From Phoebastria nigripes (taxonomy: Eukaryota; Chordata; Aves; Procellariiformes; Diomedeidae): a stretch of DNA of 64,000 nt. The notes below the pieces were generated by a model. It saw nothing but the letters and a program-made list of their open reading frames with translations. It made no database searches and had not been told where the DNA came from. Shown here in pieces: positions 35,307 to 47,870 of the stretch. Position 1 is the stretch's first letter; each line of letters begins with the position of its first letter. The stretch is taken from contig JAYKAV010002453.1 of assembly GCA_035582835.1 (NCBI GenBank), forward strand, positions 686,495-750,494. Reading direction: 5' to 3'. The position numbers and the translations under genes are program-made.

Positions 35307-37179
35307 GTACCTAGAGAAATAGATGGGCTATCCTATTTCCAAAACACCATCCAAGTTTCTTTTTGTTGTTACCACACAGAACTCTGACCCAAATCATCAC
35401 CAGCCCAAAGGGAAAGCGCGAGAGTATAAATAAGCTATAAAAGAGTATTTACCTCTTGAATAACCTATTCAGGACCTGCTGTATGTTTATACAATCACGG
35501 TTATTGCAGAATGGGAGGAATTCTGCTCCTCAGGCTGAATACTCCGCAGCGGCTCCTGAGTGCTGCAGCCCCTGCTCCCAGGGGGTTTCTGCACATCTGG
35601 ATTTCTTCCACAGCTACAGCGCCGGGTTCACCACAGACCCCATGCCCATTACACAGGTTACAATAGACACGACAGGCTGACAAACCAGTCTGGCTCCCAT
35701 CTTACCAAGGATGCTCTCAAGCATCCAAAGAGAAATCTTGTGACACTAAATGTCAGCTGGATTGCCTGATGAGGAATGTCTTTACTGTGGTTCTCTGATT
35801 TGACAGCTTTGGAAACAGAGAACAAAACAAAGATCTATGAAATCCTGGCCAAATCAATGGGCATGAGATTTGTGCTGCTTATTCCAGTGAAAGGCCTGGG
35901 ATGGAGCTCATGGCAGCATTTGAGCCCTAACTGTATTTTCTTCCGGAGAAAGAGAGAGTATGCATGTCTGGAAAATCATTTTGAACCCATGCACTTAAGC
36001 TACAATTAAACATTTCATTAATTCCTTCTTAAAAAACACAGATGTAATATTTTAATTTGAAAGGTGGAATTGAGCCTAAAACATAATGTTATTTTGAGGT
36101 ACAATCTTCAGTTGTGTGGGGGTTTTGTATGAAATAGAGGAACAGATAAAGTCAGTAATACAAACAATTGGCCCATAACTAAATGTTCAATAATGTTATA
36201 TTTGGCGAGTGCTGTCTTAGGGTTTGATACACCTATTATCATTCAAAGAAAGCAAAATAATCTTCCTTACACAAGTAAAGAAGAAACATGATAAATAGCA
36301 ATTACAACAGTTGAACATTTTTTAGCAGTGCAACGTCCTACAAGATTAAAAAAAGAAAAGGCAAGTGAACTCTCTTCAGCACAACTCTAGATTTTCATGA
36401 AATTGCAAAACTTTCCAGCAATTACTTGGAGATGGACAAAGCCAGTCCTATGCCAATATTTAAACATGGTGAATGAGACACGGTAGAAATCGGTCTGAAT
36501 AATTGGCATTGTACTTTACAGATAAAGAAGCAAAGGAAAATTATTTAATTAGTGTCAACTAGTTAAAGGAAAAAACAAAGACTAATATCCTCTTCCAAAG
36601 ATAGAGGCAAGAAGCAACAAGTCTGGCTGATAAAAGTAGTATCAGTGTAATACAGCAAGATTTATGAAAAACATTTTATGTTAATACCCAGTGATGTTTT
36701 GAATAAGAAATGAGCACTCTGCTAAATTTATACAGCCTTATGAAATAGCCTGAAGCTGGACAACTGAATAGGTCTCCAAAGAGAAATGAGAAAAGGAAAA
36801 TCGATTCTTAGTTCTACAGAGTTGAAATAAGCTTGAGCAGTTGTATCCCTGACTGCTTACTTGACGAGAAAGTTGAAGATGACACAGAAAGCAAATATTT
36901 AGGAAACCAGGTCACAGATACAGAGTCACCTGGACTGCTGTGTGAAAAAGGCATGGCTATAAATCTGAGTTCCAGCACGGCCAAGAGCAGGACACCCAGC
37001 TATGCAAAGTGAACGCTGCCAAGACAGCTCACTACAACAGGCAAGTTGTAGCTCTGGAAATACTTGGGGTCTGGAGGTGTCCCTAATGCTGTGCTACAGC
37101 AGAAAAAGTTAGTTTATATGAAGGTTAGATGAAGAAACATGATACTAATAAACAGCACAAGGAAAGTCACCATACATTT

Positions 37180-37640
37180 ACTTTTGGAACTGGTGTCCAA
37201 CTCTGTACTGTGCACTGAGGAACCATGAAGAGTGCAGAAAAGACTTGGAAAAATGAAGCAAAGGACTGAAATTTTTGCCATATACTGAAACACTCAGGAA
37301 CTCAACAGATTCGTGTGTCAAGGAGAATATAAAAGGGTGACTTGCTTGGCAACACAAATGTTGTAATTCTTCAGAATTGCAAAAGACCAAATTATAAGAA
37401 GCTTAACTTTCTAAGCACTGGAGCTAGACAAATTCTGTACAGTGACTGATTAGCCACTAGGACAGCTTAATAAGGTTATAGTGAATTCCCATCATAGGCC
37501 CATTTAAATCAGGACTAGAATATTTTCTAAATCAGATGCTTTTTTGGAATGAGAAATAGCTTATGAAAGTCCTATGTCTAAGTTATGCTGGAGGTCAGAC
37601 TAAATGATCAGACTCACTCCATCTGGTTTTGTAGTCTCCG
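37180..37640 (+). mobile_element. Old CR1/L3-type LINE, 3' end, forward orientation
   Basis: The sequence follows a CR1-group 3' end on the plus strand. GGAACTCAACAGATTCGTGT (about 37296) is followed by 'aaaagggtgacttgctt', the equivalent of 'agaggtgacttgat'. Further on come GGAGCTAGACAAATTCTGTA, a 'gattagccactaggacagctta' block equivalent to 'taattaaccattggaacagttta', and 'ccatttaaatcaggactagaatattttctaaatcagatgct'. The most telling block is GCTGGAGGTCAGACTAAATG (37590), the nearly invariant 'gcaggaggtcagactagatgat' close to the CR1 3' terminus, followed by 'ctccatctggttttgtagtct'. No clean ATTCTATG terminal repeats remain. Divergence is well above that of the copy at the right edge. Confidence 0.75.
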
Positions 37641-38774
37641 AGTAGAAGCCTCAGAATAAGCTTCCAAAGGGAAGGAGCTGGCCTTCTAACATGTCTAGCG
37701 AGCATTTATTTGAAAAGTGCTTGATTCTGATTGATTGACAAAATGCATTCTTTAATGTTAGTCTGCAGCATACTTTTTTCTTTTAAATCTTACTGCTAAA
37801 TTTTAACAACCAGTCTTTATTAGTTTTGATTGTCTTTAGCAGGAATAGTACACTTGTTAGGAAGAAGCTGTCCTCCGAGCAGCCGGTAAATTAGACATAT
37901 TCCCTTATAAAAGAAGTTTAGAACTGAGAGGAAGAGACTTTGTGCAAGATTAGATTAACATAACTATTTACTTCCCAAAGGAAAGACCTAAAGGACAAAG
38001 CCATAACATGTGTATCAAGTCACTTGTCTCAGTTCCAGAACTAATTACTATTACAAATATTGACTCTGCGCATCCTGCCAGCAATCCAACAAGATGTCTC
38101 TTACTAAATTTTCTGTTGAATCAGTCCCAGCCTCAGATCTATATGAGACTGTTCTACTGATGTTTATATAGACCTCAGGCCAGAGCAAGCGATTAGCTCC
38201 GGCTGCTTTGACTGCTTTAGCAACACAGCATTTCTGTAAGCTGGACCCAATGACTACATTTACCGAGTTTATTGTTTATCTCATCGGTGAATTTGCTGTA
38301 GGTGAAGATATACAGAGGCCTTTATTTTATATTTATTTTTCCAGCTCTCAGAGTTTTCAAATTTATCTTTTCTTAGCAAAAATGAAAATAGTGAATAATG
38401 GAGTGATGTTTTTCCTTCTAGCAAGTTTTTTCAGCAGTGCAAGTCCTTGCTAAAAAGTTTAGCAAAGCAAAATGAAACTATGTTAGAAGATAATTCTGTC
38501 AGGGGACCAAACTCTCCTTCCCCACCTTTTATGACCTAGGTTCCTCTGAGGAAATAAGAAATTTTCTTTCTTTTGGGGAAAAATTGGGGAATTCTCTCAT
38601 TTATTCTCATTTGGTACCAATGTCAGGACACTTTTTAGCCTCTGTTAGTATCTTACATTTCTCTATCTTCCAGATAACACTGGATGAAAACAAAATTATA
38701 TGACAGAAATACACAGACTAAAAATGCAGCCTAGGGAATACAAAATCTAGATCAGCTTTGGCAACACCTCAGCC

Positions 38775-38788
38775 AAAAAAAAAAAAAA
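38775..38788. repeat. A14 tract
   Basis: Fourteen As followed by CACCCAG. No associated element recognised. Confidence 0.95.
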
Positions 38789-40370
38789 CACCCAGAAAAA
38801 ATATCCACAAAAGTCAAAATACTTAATCAGGACATTTCTAAAATCACATGCTTTGGCTTTTCTTCTTAAAATGATTTTTTTTTTCAGTTAAACTGACCTA
38901 AATCTTTTAAGTAGAGTAAAAAAAGGAGTTAAGTAACACGTCAGACAGGTTTTCTACATGTTAAAATTGTTGGCTTTCTTAAAATTTTCTCCATTCCTTT
39001 TTCCTCTCATTCCTTTTTTTCATAATGCAGCTATGGAATGGAAAAATCCATTACTCATAAGCAAGGCTAGAACTCCTCCACTAAACCAGTGATATTATTC
39101 TTTCTAGAATAATTTAAATACAGATTTGAATTCCACACAATTGGATGGGGAAGGTTTATGCCTTCAGTGAAGCACACATTCCTAAAACTGTCAGTGATAA
39201 TTGCAGTGAAATGCAAGGTGTACTACATGGTGAAAAACCATCAGGTGCAATTCCTTCTGAAAGACTGAGTTTGCCAGTTTAACTTTGAGTAAACAATTTG
39301 TCAGTGTCTAACCCTTGTGGATCTATTTGCCTGGTACATATTAACTACCATTAAAATGCTGAGGGTTAAAAAATGGAACATCAGCATGGGGCGTATCTAA
39401 TATTGCATCTGAAGCACTGCTTTTCCTTACTCAACAAAGAGTGCATATTAGACTATGTAAAATGGACTACTTTCAAAGGCATGAATCCCCGTGCTGTGCT
39501 AACTCAGGAGCGTTTAGAAATGTCAGCCTTCTCTGGAAGTGAATTGTGTAACTATACTTTAGACACAATAGCTCAATGTTGCTTAAGCTCAATTTGTGGA
39601 AAGTAAATGCAAACTGTAATTTTGGCTTCATTTATTTTATTTCTTACTTTTTTGTGGGAGGAGTCTTCTCTTTTCTTTCCATAGATAGTATAGGATCATC
39701 TTAATTAACCAATATTTTTAATAAGATAGTGTTTAATCATCAGTCAACTAGAATAACTACTGATTATTTTAGTGATAGGAACTCATTAACTGGGCTCAGA
39801 TGGACATGTATATTTTGGATTAACTTCATACTCTCTGGAAAAAATGCATCTACTTTTTTGGAAATCTGCTACTAACCAGATTTTTAAAACCTCATTTAAA
39901 CAAAAATAATAATGTCTGTGCAAGATGCTTGTTTATTAGTTTTCTTGAAGGACCCTAGAGGAGGACGAGACCAGTACTATCTCCCCAGTGGGAAAATAAG
40001 ATGAGAAGGGAGTAAGAAATTTTGTCCTAGATACCAAACCTGGTGATGAGCATGCTGGGTGTTCATGCAACACTTGCTTTGGACGTGAATTCGGTAGAGA
40101 AGAAACATAAGGGTCTGCAGCACAGTCAGAGACACTGTTGGCAAGGTGGTGTGTGGTACCCCTTTGAGAAAGTTGGAAATTACTCTTTTCCAAGCAGTCA
40201 TGTACGTCTATTGGGAGCAGAACACCATTCTGCATTGTGTCTGAGACCCAGGAATAAGACTGAATGGTATGTCAGTAAAAGGCAGTTCATTTTCTTTGTA
40301 TTGGCAATATAGAATTTGAACTTGACTCATCTTTTCATCAAATTAGTAGTGGAGCAGACAGTAGACAATT

Positions 40371-40402
40371 CATCATGTAGACCATCCATCATGTAGACCA
40401 TC
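40371..40402. repeat. 16-bp tandem duplication
   Basis: CATCATGTAGACCATC occurs twice in tandem without mismatch (40371-40386, 40387-40402). A looser third copy may precede it ('cagtagacaatt'). Confidence 0.93.
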
Positions 40403-41549
40403 TTACATCTGACACCTAAAATTCACATTGTCCAAATTCAGCACTTTATTTTGGCAAGTGGTCATGCGTTCAGCTTTTAGGTCTTTACTTCTTGGACGAT
40501 TCAGAGTACAGTAATTCAGGAAGTAATATTTTAAATCATCCAGTACAAGGAATGAGGCCACTTTCTCATATGCTATTGCAACCATCCAAAGCTATCCCTT
40601 TCATGGTCTAAAAGAAAGGGGAAGGGATAGAAAAATGTTCAGAGGGAACTGCCAGCAAATGCCATACATTTTGTATTTCATTTTTCAGTCTTTTTTAGTG
40701 CTCAACTGTCCTAAGGTCTGAAGTATTTCATTTAATAAGATGTTATTAATTTTGGAAACAACACCAGATCCAATCTTCTTGCCAAGTAGACAGGCCTGTT
40801 TTGATATCTTGGTAATGAATAGCACCTTCAGCCTTGACTATTACTAACTCTTGTAACGCAAAGTTGGCATCATTATAATGTTCATAGGTCTTTTCTTTCC
40901 AGACCAAAAGAATTAAAGATTTTATCAAGGCATGAAGCACATTCCAGCAGTATGGACAATTTCTTTATTGCTGAAAGTGTAGCTTTAAAAATCTATAGAT
41001 CCTACTTATGAACAAAAAATTCCTTATACAGCTGTATTGTGTTGTTTCCACATTTGTTTAAACACAGGAGTCTGGCTAAGGAATATACAAACGATTCATA
41101 AAAACATGCCTATGTTACACATGTGTGAACCACATGGAGAGTAACATGTGGATTTCAAACTCAGGGCATGGGTTTCCCTTTTTATAACTATCCGAAGTAA
41201 GAATATTCTAAGTAGGGACATTTTTTCAATAACATTTTTGAAACCTTAACCTCAGAGGGTATCAAAAATGTCTCTCATGAGATATGGGGCCACACATATT
41301 GCAGACAGCTGTTTGGAAAAGTTAACACCCGCCTGAAAAAGCAAAAGGGATGAAGTCTCCACAGCTCGTTCCTTTCGGTAAGCGGGAACCATACCTGGAA
41401 GATTGAGCGGAGGTATTCTCCATTTACCTCCATATCTATTAACTGCACTATAAATTCCTGATCAAAATGTAAAAGTTAGCTTATTCTGTTGACACCATAT
41501 TATATAAAGTCAACCAGGAGATAGAAGTAATAGTTCACACAGTCACTGG

Positions 41550-41620
41550 CAGCAATGAGGATCCCCATTTTCACATACGGAAACATTGGCTTTGAGCCTC
41601 AGTTCAGTGAAATTAGTGCA
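41550..41620 (-). mobile_element. Possible MIR-like fragment, reverse orientation
   Basis: ATGAGGATCCCCATTTTCAC followed by 'atacggaaacattggctttgagcctcagttcagtgaaatt' resembles the antisense MIR tail 'tattatccccattttacagatgaggaaactgaggc'. Only about 70 bases can be related, and a GAGCCTCAG block is out of the expected phase, so this could be chance. Confidence 0.35.
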
Positions 41621-41993
41621 GGACTTTCCACTGTCTTTGGAAAGCATTTGGTCAACCTGTCTAGCAAGATTATTGCGCCACAGTTACGTGTTTGAAAAAT
41701 ACAACCTTTCAGACTAGTGGTAACTGCTTATATCAAAAAAGGTGTTTATTATTGCCCAAAGAGGTAATAGGCAGTTGCTGACTAATAATTTTACTCTCAT
41801 AAGCTAGGATGTAAGATTGCTCTGTTTATCAGTCACACAAGCATGCAAGGACATTAGCTCCAACACAGCTATGCTCAATGCTCAACCGGTAGAGAGGTCA
41901 AATGAAACTTTATCCTGCTTCACATGCAGTCTCTATCGAAGCCACTTGGCTTTCAGCTTAACATAAACTGTAAATCATCCTGTTTTCTTAATT

Positions 41994-42013
41994 TGTGTGT
42001 GTGTGTGTGTGTG
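41994..42013. repeat. (TG)10 microsatellite
   Basis: Ten uninterrupted TG units in AT-rich DNA. Confidence 0.97.
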
Positions 42014-45000
42014 AACTGAATTACTTGGGTAGTGTTGTATCTGCGTTTGTGTATTCCACAGTGCAATAACGACAGGAATCTGGACGTTAGCTGTGGCTCA
42101 GATAGGAGTTCTGCATCTGCTCTTAGGAGAGGTCCTGCTGTCAGGACCTGACAAGAAGGTCTTTCACAAGCAGGCATCCAATGAACACTAGAAGGCTGTT
42201 CCTTGTGCTGCAATATCTTCTCCAGTGTTTTGTTATAGAGCATTACCTCTAAGAGTGAAGAATCATTACTTTAATGTCAATCCAGGCTATGTTATAAAAT
42301 GCTTCTTGGCTTTGCACTCTGCTTTTGCTCTTATGAAACCGCTCTAACACAGTGCAATACCAAGAAAGCTCTTTCAGGAGTAGGTGCAAACTTAAATTCA
42401 GACAGCATTAATAGTACCTTTTTTNAAATTATTTGGAAGGCAGCAAAAGCAAGCCTTCACAGGGTCAGATACTGTGTTAATGAGCACAGCAAAGAGCCTA
42501 CAGTGGAAAAAAAAAAGGGAAGATGGGGAAGAAGGTGGCAAAGACAGAGTGAGAAAGAGCAAGAATAGGTTTTGATAGGCAGGGAGAAAATCTCCACTTT
42601 TTTCACATGGCGTAGCTGAAATGAGAGTCCTTCCCAGTGTTCTCAATATTTTTGTTGTAAATGAAGAAGTGAGGTAAGATTATTTTAAGGTATCAGCAAA
42701 GTAAGCTTCAGCCCCTATTCCATCTTTACACATTGTTGATGGAAGGGCAGGGAGAGGCATATGGATGGACATAATGTGGGGGTCATCACATAAAAATGAG
42801 GATTAAAATAACGTCTAATATTTCCTTACAGGAAACCCACAGCATGGTGCAAATAAAGCAAGGCAATGCTCTAGCAGTCAGAATAGTGACAAATGGTAAC
42901 TCTGGGGGTTTCCCCCATGGCTTCTGTTTTGGGACTGAGAACTGTGATAACTATTGACAAAAAACCAAACTGCATTTATCTGGAGACCAATAGGTGCAGC
43001 TGTGGAAAACAACCAACCTAAGACAGGGCCTTAAATCACCTGGCACTCTGAGGCCAGGATAGCTGAAGTGGTGGCTGATCCCATGTGCCAGAGCTGCCCT
43101 GCCCTGTGTCAGCAGACAGGAGACTGTGTGTGCTCCGGTGGAGACATCGAAAGTGCAAGCCACGTATGTAACTGTTATCATGGAAAGTATATATTCCCAT
43201 TGGCTCCACTGTCAGATACTCTGAAGCCATGGAAAATGCCACAAAAGATAAGCCATACACCTCTTTGTTCATTCCACTTGTTTAAATTGTTGTCTGCTCT
43301 GCTCTGCGGGGTCTTTATCAGAGCCATTCGTACAAAAGGCATCAGTCTGCTTCTGATAAGTATTGCTGATATCATTACTGCTGAAGGATTGCTAGGGGCA
43401 TTTATTTCTGAACAATGAACAATGGGCCATCGACAGCATGTAATCAGTGATTTATCCACTTATCTATTAAGATGCTTAGTTAAATTTGGGGTCCTGCTGC
43501 CTCTTTGAATTTGAATCACAACTCCATCTGGTCATAAAAGCACTACAGCTTGGAGTGGCAGAGCGTTCTGGATCCCGCTGCCTCGAACGCAGGACAGCTC
43601 AGGACTCAGTGGGGCTTAGCAAGCTGGGAAAACTCTGGTTTACCCTCTCAGGCTTGGCAGCACTTGCAGTGGAGGGCCAAGCAGCAGGGGGAATCCTGGA
43701 ATCATTATTCATTTTAACAGTACTAAATTTTTATAGCACAAAGTGCTGAATCAGAGCAACATCACTGCATACCTGATAGCAGAAATACTTTTTTTACTTG
43801 AATGCTAGCAGAGCAAATAGAAGGAATTTCCTTGGCCTCAAAGGGGAGGGGAGAAAAGGAAGAAGATCAGATCCTGTGTTTGTCGAAGGAGAATTAAAGA
43901 GAAGGTATCTCTGCCAGTCTCTCAATGATAGACAAGTATGATATTATCTCAAATACACCAAAGTCACAGACACACTGTGAGATTCATCAAAGTCAGACTA
44001 TCTGCTATCTATCTGAATGTTTTTGAAAACTGTAGCTGCAACGTCATCAAAGAAAAACATTTTTTGTCTGTTCTTTAATAGCTGGTATAATTTTGAAGAA
44101 AATAAAATTGTACTGGAAATTCCCGCTGAGCCAGTCTGATTATTAAGATGATGTGCCACTTGGTTTGCTAGAGTTGCATTAGAAGCATCTGGCAGAAAAG
44201 GTTACTTCTTGATCTGTACTTTAAAAAAATTTTTCTCCCCAACCCACTTTATTAATCTTCAGAGACATTAGTGTTAGCAATACTTCATTTAATGTATTTC
44301 AAAAACAAAAGTCAAAGAATGATCAGTGGGAGATTATTTTGTTGATAATTACACAGTGTCAATAATAGCTCTGCAGCTAAAGCTGTTGTAATAAACCTGT
44401 TTTTTAGCTCTTCTTAATTATCCAAGGTAACACAGTTCACTAAGCATGTCACTTGGCACAACTCCTTGCAAAGCAGAATTTTCCTGAAAGGTTTGTTTAT
44501 AAAAGAGGGAGGGGAAAAAAGGGGGGGCTGAAAGTGAAAGACCCAAAGCTGGCAAGCACAATTGCCCATTGACACTCTTACCTAATCTTACACTGAACAG
44601 CTGAGGTNTTGCTAGATGAAGCCATCCAGTTTAGAGCCATGAGACTCTGCCTGGCTTAACGGTAAGACACAACACTTCCCTACAGTGCATGGCTCTGAGC
44701 TGGGGAGCCATAAAGGACAAGTGCAACTTGGAACTACAGCATTTTGCAGAGGTCTCGAGGTTGCCCAAGATGATTTCCTTGTAGCTGGACCGAACTTTAA
44801 TGCCCAACAATATAAAAATGCCCAATCCATCCTGAATGCACTGTCAATATTTTTGCTGANTTCACTGAGTTTTGAATCCGATCCATTAAAGATGATGAAA
44901 ATGAACCTGCTACTACCTGTGATAGCCAGGTTTAAAAAACCCCCACAGTTTTACTTCTATGTTATTTGGCACTGCTGTGCTTACTAGCGAAGATATGCTC

Positions 45001-46371
45001 ACTGCATGAACAGGTGTAAGAGCAAATAAAACCTTTAAACTTTGCCTTTGTTATCAAGAGACCATCTAGTACTGCCTGCAATCAGAGATGTTTAATTAAA
45101 AATAAACGTTCCAGTGTTTAACAGACCATTGCAATCTTATTATCCACAGAGCTGCATGGGACATAAGACTCATTTAAATGCATCCTCCCTCTGAAAGGTG
45201 TTTAATTTTTTTTTTGTGATAAATTTTTCTTTGACTGCAGTTGCATGATACGAGAGGTTTATACATGTCATCAGTTTGTCTGAATAGTAAAAAATNTTTA
45301 GGAACAAAAAAAATAAATCAGGAATATTGTAAGAACATTTCTGAATTTCACCCTTAACTTTTACATGGGACATTTTCAAATTTAAACAACTTCAACCACT
45401 CTACCCAGGTGTATTTTGAAAGTGAAATTTTACTGTTGTAAAATTTTTAAAAAATTAATTAGTTTATTGAGTTTACTATTTAATTAGTATTTACAAGCAT
45501 TAAATGAGTCCTAGTGACAGGCACACGAATTGAAATTAAAGAGTTTCTACCCAGAATCAAAGATGTGCATTTGATTTTTGCTTTTTTAAAATCTAAGCAG
45601 TTTGAAGTAATATGGAGTTAGCAATGAAACTACAGCTATTTCTAATTATTACTGTGTCTGACAGGATGCATATGTTTATGGAATAATCTATGCATAACAT
45701 GAAAAAGCTCTTTTTACTGTTTTTGAAACAGTGTTTACATCAAAGTAAAACATATGTGTGATAAAAGAACAAAGCAGAAATCTCTAGTTGCTAGTCCTAT
45801 TTGAGAACTATATATAGGATATTTACAACATTTTTTGGTGTGGTAGAACTCTGTGTGTCAGGATGATTAATTCACAGACAAGAAAAGTTAAAGGACCGTG
45901 AAGGGCTGAGGAAGATATAGCATCTCCTAAACTATCAGGATAGGTAGAAAGGAACGCTAGGATTTGTCAGGGGCTTGTTGCAAAGTTTTGTTATTACTCA
46001 AAAAGCACCTGGGCCCAAAGCATCAAGTGGAAGCAATTTCACAAATCAAAGGAGATAAACTATGGGAAAAAATTATGAGTAACTAGTTTACTCAAAGGAC
46101 TCGTAACAGGATCTGGAGCTTTCATCCCAGCCCAATTAACAGTGACCAAGACTAAGTCTCATCAGGAATAAATTGGGCAGATGTTCCCATCACAAAATCA
46201 CCACTGCAGCTGACACCAATTGACTTTCTTATTGGTCATGTCAACAAAAAGCCAATGACTCTTAAATATTGTCATTCCAGAAAGGCTTTAGAATGGCTGA
46301 AGAATTATGTCTAGACTGTGTCTAAACGGGGAACAGACNTTACTTAGGCTCCTGTTCGAAGAACTGTAATT

Positions 46372-46436
46372 GGCCTGATTCTTTTATTGGACACAGATAT
46401 GGTAAATCAGGATTGCTGATTTACAGCAGCTTCAAT
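46372..46436 (+). repeat. Possible half-copy of a GGCCTGATTC palindromic element
   Basis: GGCCTGATTCTTTTATTGGA and, further on, GGTAAATCAGGATTGCTGAT resemble one half of a sauropsid palindrome, 'gggcctgattctc...gtaaatcaggagtaact'. No opposing arm is visible. The match is weak. Confidence 0.3.
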
Positions 46437-47018
46437 GATATCCATAGAAATGGTTCAACATAAAATTTGTAGATGTAAGGATTGGGTTGGGTCACTGGGT
46501 AGAGCAGGCTCTTCATCATTTTTCTCACCCAATAAGTTGCATGCAGTATCACCTGAGGAAGGAGAGGCTTCCCTGCTGTGCATCCCTCCTATTAAGAGCT
46601 CAGCTGGTAAAACTGTTGAGCAACGAAAGAAGAGTCTGACCAAAACATTTTGTTGGCAAATGGGAAATGCTTTGCTGATGAGCTTTCCAGTTCCTCAATG
46701 GGGTAAGACACACAATGATGAGTATGCCTCCTCTTGCTCTCTGTTGACTGGTTTTCAGCCGTTCAGATATAAAAAGGCATATTTTGAATTATCCTGATTT
46801 TCCTTCACTTTTTCTTTCATGTTTTCCATACCTTCCATTAGTTCTATAATTAGAATAATATTTAGTTAGCTAAAATGACATGGTTTAAGTGTGACTACTG
46901 TGTCTGGAGATAATGTGAGCAAACGTTGGCATAAAATTTATAGGTACAGAAACATAAATAATTCTTTAATGAGTCCTTTTAATCTTAACATAATCAGTGG
47001 GAAACTAAACCAGTTGGT

Positions 47019-47030
47019 CCCCCCCCCCCC
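47019..47030. repeat. C12 tract
   Basis: Twelve consecutive Cs, unusual in this AT-rich window. Length calls in such a run are error-prone. Confidence 0.9.
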
Positions 47031-47740
47031 AACTATGGAAATATAAACTCACAGCAGGATTGGCTGATCGCTGAAAAACTTCATTTTGGATAAGAGCCAT
47101 TTTTAAGCAAAGACCTGTTTACTTAGCCGGGGAAGTTTGGCTGTAGCGAGTAGACATCAGAATTGTTTATTATTGGAACCCAGAAGCACATTAATTATGT
47201 GATTTGAGTGACTGGGTAGCATCAGCCCCACAGGTTTTGCACGTCAAATGCCCTCATCTCACACGGCGTAAACTGACCCCTGAAGCGCACGTCTGTGCAC
47301 TAGAGGTTAAAGAAGGACTCTCCTCCATCCCCACCCAGGGTCTGCCAGGGTGGCTGCGCTGCGAATTTATGTTTTGGGGAGATCAGAGCGCTTTGATATA
47401 CTGCACGGGGCAGCAGCGTAGCTTCAATTTCACTTACATGTTGTGATTTCCTATGAAAGATCATCTGTCATTGGGAGTTCTTATAACACATTTGCAAATA
47501 AGGTCAAACAATTTGTTCAGAGGTGAACACGGTAAGTATAAACACATTGTAAATATTTGAGTATGAGTTTAATGGTGTTTGAGAGGCTCGCACAAAAAAC
47601 CTCACAAATAAAATCTCTATATTTAAAAACAAATTAGAAACTTGCACATTATTTTAGCCTTTGGTGGGCATTCATCATCATTATGGACACTTCTGTTTAT
47701 TTTGGTTTGCGTTGGGGAAAAGGGAACGTTTAGAAAGGCC

Positions 47741-47870
47741 CAGCGAGGGCGGGCAGCGCAGTACGGTGGTGCTGGCCAGGCCCCGGGGCTCCAGCCAGGC
47801 CCTGCAACTAACAGCTGCCACCGCAGGCCCGCGCCCGCCACCGCGCGGGGGACCGGCCGTGCCCTCCCAC
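47741..47870. other. Small CpG-rich, GC-rich patch
   Basis: By hand count there are about 14 CpG dinucleotides in 130 bases, dense around 47848-47860 ('cccgcgcccgccaccgcgcgggg'), while the surrounding kilobases are AT-rich and nearly CpG-free. It is shorter than the 200-500 bases usually required of a CpG island. It could be the core of an orphan CpG island or alternative promoter, or a GC-rich relic. Open frames on both strands cross it (47642-48073 plus; 47623-47934 minus), but neither product is recognisable and frames in CpG-rich DNA lack stops by composition. Confidence 0.6.

Larger units (their letters stand above)
28736..37179. other. Non-coding DNA, no gene recognised
   Basis: AT-rich, with two palindromic elements, a hairpin at 31135-31182 and the possible cassette exon listed separately. 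Sequence between 36780 and 37180 may be a more eroded upstream part of the LINE at 37180, but I could not align it. Confidence 0.65.
37641..41549. other. Non-coding DNA, no gene recognised
   Basis: Only short overlapping frames, an A14 tract and a 16-bp duplication. No repeat family recognised. Confidence 0.65.
42014..47740. other. Non-coding DNA, no gene recognised
   Basis: Frames reach 120 codons (46435-46797 plus; 43068-43418 plus) without domains. The stretch 44330-44440 is rich in TAATTA-like words and could be regulatory, but nothing here proves it. Confidence 0.6.
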
